Positions 36,301 through 39,293 of a stretch of 39,293 bases of DNA are shown here, piece after piece (positions within the stretch are counted from its first letter, which is position 1; each line of letters begins with the position of its first letter). This DNA is from a virus, in IMG/VR virus record IMGVR_UViG_3300044845_000798, positions 1 through 39,293 of that record, one strand, 5' to 3'. The translations under genes and the position numbers were made by a program. A model generated the notes under the pieces. That model made no database searches. It was not told where the DNA came from and worked only from the letters and a program-made list of their open reading frames with translations.

Positions 36301-39226
36301 TTTTGTTTCAAACTTGGTTAAATTTGTCATGGCTATTGTCAGTTTCTTCCGTGGCGGTGGAGACAAAGCTAAAGAGGCAATGGTCAGTGCTATGAAGGGG
36401 ATGCTCAAAGCTATAGTCAATGCGCTAAAGGGTCTTCTCAAGATGGTCCTCCCTATGCTTAGTTTATTAATTAAGGCTGTAACCAAGGTGGTTGAATTAA
36501 TCGTTCAACTCTTTGAATGGCTAGTAATTGGTGTCATCAATCTTATTCGTTACATGGTAAAAGGTGTCATCAATCTTGTTTTCACAATTGTAAAAGCTTA
36601 TGTATTCATTATTGATAAAATCATTGAACTTTTTGTTCTTCTTGAAACAACAGCAATAAAGATTGCTACAGAAATGGTTATTGCTGTTATTAAAATATTC
36701 TTTGGAATTGTCAAAGGTACCGTTGCTGTTGTGAAGGGAATCATCAGTATTTGGGCAAAACTTCCAGCAGGTGTTGGCAAGGGAATTGGAATGATTGGCT
36801 CATTAATTGCTGGTCTAATGCGTGGAATTGGCGACAAACTTGCTGGTCTATGGGGTATTGGTGGAAAACTCAAAGATGCTCTTTATAGCGTTGCTGATGG
36901 GTTTGAAAAAGCGAGCAATGCTGTAGAAGGTGTTGGCGGAGCAGCAACAGCAAAACTTGAAAGTGGAATTGATGCCATCTTTACCCCGCTTGAAAACGGA
37001 ATTAGTGGTCTTCAAAACAAAGCTGTTGGCTTAGTAAGGGGTATTAGTGGGGCACTTATTAAGGGCGTAAGCAGCCTGAATGGTGTTGGCGATGCTGTCA
37101 TGAATGTTGTTCAGGGGATTCAAAATAAACTCCTTGGTTCTGTTGATATAGCTGCAGATACTGCAAATGCTTTCATTGGCGGGTTTAGTGATGCAATTGC
37201 AGGTGCTGGTAACGGCATTGTAGATTGGCTTGCAGGTCTTGTTGATGGCAATGACATCAAGGAGAAGATTGGTGACTCACTCAAGGATGCTGTTAAAAAT
37301 GTCGCTAAAGATCCATCTGCAGCCAATGAAGCTGGAAGGGCAATTGCTGACGCTATTGGTGAAGGAATTAAGTCTCTTAAAGACAACTTCTACGACAAAG
37401 TTATTTCAAACCTTTCTGATTCGCTTGGAAAACTCAAAGATCAAATTACAAAAGCTCTTGAAAAGCAGAAAGACCAATCCCTCAAATTCTTTGATGACCA
37501 AATTGCAGCCATTGATGCACTTGCTGCAGCAGATGCTGAACTCACCGCCGAGAAGCAAAAGCAAGAGGATGAAAGACTTCGTATTGCCGAAAGAGCGCTT
37601 CAGCGTGACTCCTATCTTAAGAATCGTGCTTTGGCAATCTATGAGGGTCGCATTGATGACGCTCGTACATTGGGGCTTGAAGAAGCAAAGAATCAACAAG
37701 AGTTCAATAAGGAAACAGAAAAGAATGCAAAAGATGCACAGGCTGCAGCGAAGGCTAAGAATGTTGAAGCAGCCAAGAAGGTTATTGAAAACCAAAAGCA
37801 AGTTGCTTCTGATCAGTTTGATAAAGACCTTGAAGATTTCCAAACATTTATTGAAAACATTGGCAAGAATGGAACACTCACAGCAGCTGAACTTACAACT
37901 CAATTTAATGAGCTGAAGGCTAGAGCTGACCTCACATCATCTGGAATGCAAGCTGCTTTCCAAGGGTATTACAATGCCCTCCCAACATTAATCGCAAACA
38001 ACACTGCTCCAACTGTTGGGTTCTTTACATCAAGCATGGATGCTCTTATTGCAGGTGCTGCTGCTAAATATGGTCTCGACACTGGAACAACCGACCCGGC
38101 AACGATGCTTGGTATCACCAATGGAATGATGAGCAATCTTGGAACCGTTTACACAACAGGTTTCACGACCGTTGTGGCTCCTGCATACAATGATGGTCAA
38201 GAATTGCTTGCGGGTATTGCAAGAGAGTTTGCCGACCCAAGTGCATCAAATCCAAAGAGCGCTGCGGGAATCTATGCATCAGCAATTGCTAACGCAACAG
38301 CAGCCGTTCGTGCTGAATTCATGAAGATGAAGACTGATGCAAGCTCTGCATTTGCTGAAGTTGTGGCTGCAATTAATGATGAACTTAAAGGTTTGGCAAT
38401 TACTAAGGCAATTGCTGACGCAGCGGAAGAGCTTAAGAATACAGGTGGAGGAACTGCTCCATCAGGTGGTTCGGCTACATCACCTGCAACAGGGGTAACT
38501 GGTCCGACAGCACCAACAGGATTCGGTCCGCTCGGTCTCACTCAAACTGCATTTGAAGCATTAGCTGGCAAAGATAGATTATTTAAGCTTAATGACTCTA
38601 ATGATTATATTAAATCCGCAAAAGCGGCTCTCGCTTTCTATGGCTATACAGGATTTGATGTTAATTCAACGAAAATGGGTACAGGAACAGTTGCTGCTCT
38701 GAAGAGCTTCCAAAAGAAATATCCTGTTGGCGGGAATAACGATGGAAACCTTGGACCATCCACAGCAAAAGCTCTCGGTCTATTCAGTGGTGTTGGTGTC
38801 CAGAAGAAGTTTATGGGCGGAATGATTAAGAGAGCTGTTGGCGGAGTTGTTCCCGGATATTCAACAGAGGGTGTTCCTGCAATCCTTCACGGTGGAGAAT
38901 ATGTAATTAGCTCAAAGGCTGTCCAGAATCTTGGTCTTGGTCTTCTTACTCAATTGAATGGTCTCAAGCATGGTGTCCCATCATTCAATGTTCCTAAGCC
39001 ACAAATGCCAAGCGCTTCTGGTCTCAACATGAGCGTAACCAGTCATAGCCAGAGTGAAACTACTCAGAACTACAACTTCTATGTTGACAACTTTATCGGT
39101 GAAGACCAGTGGTTTGAATCAATGATGAAAGACTACAACATTAAGGTTGTCCCAAATAACCAAAAAGCTGCCGGTCTTGAATCAAGAGTCGTTAGAACTT
39201 ATAATGGTATAAACAGGGGAATGTAA
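27323..39226 (+). CDS. Tape measure protein, 3967 aa
   Basis: Sets tail length and is ejected ahead of the DNA. The N-terminal part is helical; residues about 190-470 resemble the TP901-type tape measure core (SKWGVSRELVQGLAGDFAEL). A single hydrophobic span lies near 660-690 (ILGVMLILLALIGPLMRTIG). Residues about 850-2400 are Ala/Pro/Lys-rich low complexity, with AT-hook-like RGRGRP (1129-1134) and TRGRP (1166-1170). Hydrophobic helices lie at about 2873-2893 and again densely between 2975 and 3180. A coiled coil follows at about 3370-3515. Near the end are a peptidoglycan-binding-like domain (about 3753-3825, TVAALKSFQKKYP) and a conserved GVPAILHGGEYVISSKAV block (about 3850-3870). At about 0.15 nm per residue the tail would be close to 600 nm long. 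It follows the chaperone gene as expected. Confidence 0.93.
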   Translation: MSDAQAEILVRAEMNDRLSAALQRINGQLSNTVRSLNGLKATSQSAVGATNAVGAAISRLSRNSSSLNTSLKGNALSQHALSASFRNSRIQADALNSQLGRLQSAGLNTVPIRAYITQLRVMDSMQKQIGNSMRAMNFQQMGSQLNAFSQRMTNAGTRMSMGLTLPLVAFFRMGFSSFRALDKQVIRSTKLMADSFDDSVKNTAGAAKGYTDLQYAVKTLGDGLDKITSKWGVSRELVQGLAGDFAELGISAPESLARLTELTVEFEKLGNIDITQAQSTIQAMFQTISRIRTDKGLDVTSEKSLKQMTEEINGAIAFFNFAENKTTLSLNNIAEAFPEVTAAATSFGLNMQTTAALLVPMIGASFQVGASANSIKVSLQRMVATTKQNKDMLKDLSDTIGKEFAPSLGLGAGGLMDLITNYDLLKAKLSKADQLVFFSKLFGVRQGPRMEVAIAQMNKYDKRLKAVGTQEQKMAKQAEDAINTQLKIRGFTKKEDEIKIGNLQEIANLTSAAQEMDEDGNYKAKALAIQAGQEVALFNLRNANQALQKNGITQYEYSGKVMLDNTKKQERQNKLGKEFNNIQTESGKLLTAQLYGKSLTEENKNDELERVRNSVEVQYGKAREAAKSIARELTSVFGGILEQINPIIERIAKFFRELSDPIKKILGVMLILLALIGPLMRTIGAVGQLGAIFNNVRAGGIKRFKGNVVELNQSLMKTSDIALRIGGNFRKFGQDGKIFTSRKDAKRLEKLAPIIAKQDRGEELTAKEKSKGGKYIKQLAGRKAVLDGTALQSQKNFYGLDQATKDYVRSLDPIYQTNKMVNELLQEQSKKTASIFRKAAQKFLRIRGASNNATGAGIDPATGGVRDAAPYGPAVPTPAPITSAIGGITTLRDILSQILSTLQAIQACVCNAKAAATGRPSPAASGAPTNAPPAGLSGAVVTPVTLGQKPTTATGTPSPTGAAATAVDLSNLSDEELAASKARLEKEAKQLEAEAKETAKILAKAEKEKRKLAEKQYKNALKKKLFSTESVVGALKPQLNVRSGLPANFMNPMAMMNAMKPTMPEIPAGGDILKPAIDKGMHAVAEAVMVSIGKKPVAPAASPIPAAIEAATATAEETVATDVKQKAKRGRGRPKAAGPIPAAIDIAVAEGEKTVAEAIVADTKKTRGRPKGTTKKPAVTPAVSTAQRDYAAVDGFGRAVSGPNKATVDLEAAGASIKKLLNLEGTAKSAILTKDSLIKLFTILGQDVPVKLRQLDSLVNKEGEAIKVNLSTLGKIAGAIKTGVAGKALAPDAKVGAAFTGTSAKTSPFYAKNFNEAVSSSVGNIKYKPVTAIKPEDIAVAKESVAQVTEFEKERQILKDKIKILADQARVIKGKIDDLVAQESRAAKVGNLSLARVLQIKILSEKRKMSDVQRAISELKRTTDLINTELQSVRQSANLAFNNAQQQIASSGGVPFAGAKGKGMPFGSTTARARAKRTGERYTGLVYGGRDSKGDPTEELRERREVTRPSYSRNDPEEKDRQARRVALRPKRKAGIELLRQAVTQQPDYIEREKRRVAQAARDAEFAAKQEADRLAKQQEAALKKLGVKPEKVEPVQSSPIKRGFMSKEQFLAGQAENLQSLNEQIKAANDSARSAKRAVKNLETQIQEVTESKKRIPGGKKNAIDELTTRLEDAKKKAEQAKAAAKAAKDDIARINAYDPAKGGLPPKPVAPDISAAVRPKSLSAGVPTGATTLGNINSQLSATLQIPTAVLDQFYQTLKIQGKGLAEVASNAGLQATDDLALLKQELLKIGLTIEQALAKPAETLKQLQAVKFQDSGEVQALFQRLVMFARDVANKGVEKAFQDTIARFQNLKPGAAVKPASAKPASAPANKAAYGFGLESADQKILAEQIKSQIIAQNKAAIDFMKFETKTLEYIGRAFAIEGRGKGKKEVVVANLIKKLKEMGIAVEKAIVTEAIAPINAAKDAVTTTAATAAGASVGKPKAPVTAQPGNVIGNLGATQIQNFMSIANSVSEDSATFATQVNRLAQKAGLEGQETSVIIQKILSAFEVYLKNNGLTEAQLRQADALLREIATGTARPFSVAASKVYESARGSKEEPKASGLRGKAVGATADETAKVVEAEKNLTVAVEKTIADAAKAVTISANAAANPRLAAIASGVKLSPLASPTTGVAGPKATDATPAVAVRTPYSMPYINEINSQAINTKAVADSIAENIRLASSGTAKKVQSMLSGIQELVRSVHGAQIAKDFAFITGGNITDALKYLDRIIQEKLVKEAEKVKAVADTVKVAPVAPAPPVAPKPPVATAPVYPAPPSKPMLMLNAAKESPRRAAAQAKAAAAAVGTVGTTPIEMPRARVNLREMIAERLAIKATMEAETAAMAERIRSNVALSQAIRERSRAMDVANRSDRVQKLIDATPIPPRPSAGRNRIPLTREEFTGQTIAKTANVMFNPIKQVKVIGSALGSIGGALESVAKRVSPKRFGDQNVYKARDYMGEARRTTFGRIADRNLQVTSRQSRIAEKDARVIAKETRATDRPNRNIARLTQSQLPSQFRQAINPSIDTLKAIAKTYGPPIKSAMNFAKKKSIEGLKIAGQVTRELTLLPVRVPIVFTTGLIEAHKFAMKGVRAGIAKLDSIAFFNTTYTGAAIITLAITLEKGLTKLGSAMTMGGQALLTSGQIAAKFVQTAFTNPKQALAMASTGLTNSKDLLFKAGAGLVAAASSIKVGAIKLAQSAGSAAVAGAKMAGGAIGKAAMAPVRGVKTMFVGGSTFVPQGTDAAGNAIATKKGGLFRRSVTQTTDATTGMMTEQRGKGMFGRMKGGLGKGVMGGIRGLGTAAGSMSSMMLYQLGPAGMALQGPLNKVIGLLTKTKGAFFGVTIPILLVVGAIFLLKKTFSAYGDKTTGVAENFKKAFAAVMVVVNMLKTAFFDFFASLFGGAESSGEATGNIATVVTKVAEATRKFAVAFQAFFTKYILPAIYTMLSGFSMIIRAIFSFVSNLVKFVMAIVSFFRGGGDKAKEAMVSAMKGMLKAIVNALKGLLKMVLPMLSLLIKAVTKVVELIVQLFEWLVIGVINLIRYMVKGVINLVFTIVKAYVFIIDKIIELFVLLETTAIKIATEMVIAVIKIFFGIVKGTVAVVKGIISIWAKLPAGVGKGIGMIGSLIAGLMRGIGDKLAGLWGIGGKLKDALYSVADGFEKASNAVEGVGGAATAKLESGIDAIFTPLENGISGLQNKAVGLVRGISGALIKGVSSLNGVGDAVMNVVQGIQNKLLGSVDIAADTANAFIGGFSDAIAGAGNGIVDWLAGLVDGNDIKEKIGDSLKDAVKNVAKDPSAANEAGRAIADAIGEGIKSLKDNFYDKVISNLSDSLGKLKDQITKALEKQKDQSLKFFDDQIAAIDALAAADAELTAEKQKQEDERLRIAERALQRDSYLKNRALAIYEGRIDDARTLGLEEAKNQQEFNKETEKNAKDAQAAAKAKNVEAAKKVIENQKQVASDQFDKDLEDFQTFIENIGKNGTLTAAELTTQFNELKARADLTSSGMQAAFQGYYNALPTLIANNTAPTVGFFTSSMDALIAGAAAKYGLDTGTTDPATMLGITNGMMSNLGTVYTTGFTTVVAPAYNDGQELLAGIAREFADPSASNPKSAAGIYASAIANATAAVRAEFMKMKTDASSAFAEVVAAINDELKGLAITKAIADAAEELKNTGGGTAPSGGSATSPATGVTGPTAPTGFGPLGLTQTAFEALAGKDRLFKLNDSNDYIKSAKAALAFYGYTGFDVNSTKMGTGTVAALKSFQKKYPVGGNNDGNLGPSTAKALGLFSGVGVQKKFMGGMIKRAVGGVVPGYSTEGVPAILHGGEYVISSKAVQNLGLGLLTQLNGLKHGVPSFNVPKPQMPSASGLNMSVTSHSQSETTQNYNFYVDNFIGEDQWFESMMKDYNIKVVPNNQKAAGLESRVVRTYNGINRGM

Positions 39227-39293
39227 ATGAGTATTGTAAAACTATTGTCCCTAGACGGGGTTGAGATCACAGAGCATAGTCGTAAGTATTCAG
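39227..39293 (+). CDS. Start of next tail gene, cut by the right edge
   Basis: The ATG at 39227 follows the tape measure stop immediately (TAAATG). The 22 visible residues begin MSIVKLLSLDGVEITEHSRK. Genes after the tape measure usually encode the distal tail protein, so this is the likely identity, but the piece is too short to prove it. Confidence 0.55.
   Translation, partial: MSIVKLLSLDGVEITEHSRKYS

Noticed and set aside
37230-37916. Plus-strand 228-residue ORF in a second frame
   Set aside because: Lies wholly inside the tape measure coiled coil and shows out-of-frame Leu/Gln/Lys bias from that repeat-like codon pattern.

Overview
The window looks like the late (structural) region of a tailed bacteriophage, Caudoviricetes with siphovirus-type morphology. 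It carries a portal, an HK97-type prohead protease/scaffold, a major capsid protein, head-tail connectors, a tail terminator, one tail tube gene with no sheath gene beside it, a frameshifting tail assembly chaperone and a giant tape measure. No terminase, integrase, rRNA, tRNA or CRISPR array was seen, and the genes at both window ends are cut. The sequence is moderately AT-rich. The host is probably an actinobacterium, perhaps a freshwater lineage. This is an inference from a ThyX thymidylate synthase, a monomeric B12-dependent ribonucleotide reductase, an r1t-like holin candidate, a poly-Thr secreted protein, and many promoters lying so close to start codons that leaderless mRNAs are predicted.

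Layout. 1-1144 (minus strand): a leftward operon of thyX, a 53-residue membrane protein and an unrecognised gene cut by the edge. 1145-1317: a divergent control region packed with palindromes. 1318-4719 (plus): a small unknown gene, a GT4 glycosyltransferase and a class II ribonucleotide reductase. 4781-9702: portal, small proteins, prohead protease with nested scaffold starts, major capsid protein. 9790-11211: small virion-type proteins. 11236-12909: a secreted Thr-rich protein with 17-residue repeats. 12909-14191: lysis cassette (three small membrane proteins and an M15-type endolysin) followed by a tiny Cys-rich, metallothionein-like ORF. 14226-18789: fibre and adhesin genes, including two paralogous Gly-rich proteins, one carrying a His-rich insertion. 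18798-23597: a tightly coupled cargo island with an Fe(II)/2-oxoglutarate oxygenase, a flavin-dependent tryptophan-halogenase-type enzyme, several unknown proteins and a membrane protein. 23639-27275: head-tail connectors, terminator, tail tube and chaperone with a probable -1 frameshift. 27323-39226: a 3967-residue tape measure. 39227-end: start of the next tail gene.

How it fits together. ThyX and the reductase supply deoxynucleotides. The morphogenetic genes are in usual functional order but are split: about 13.9 kb of decoration, lysis, adhesin and modification genes sits between the capsid gene and the connectors. The most unusual content is the oxygenase/halogenase island next to the adhesins. 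Other notable items are the His-rich adhesin insert, the Cys-rich mini-protein, the secreted repeat protein, nested scaffold translation, the leaderless-type promoter set, and AT-hook-like motifs plus a roughly 200-residue membrane-like stretch in the tape measure. All functional calls come from reading motifs by eye; no database search was run.
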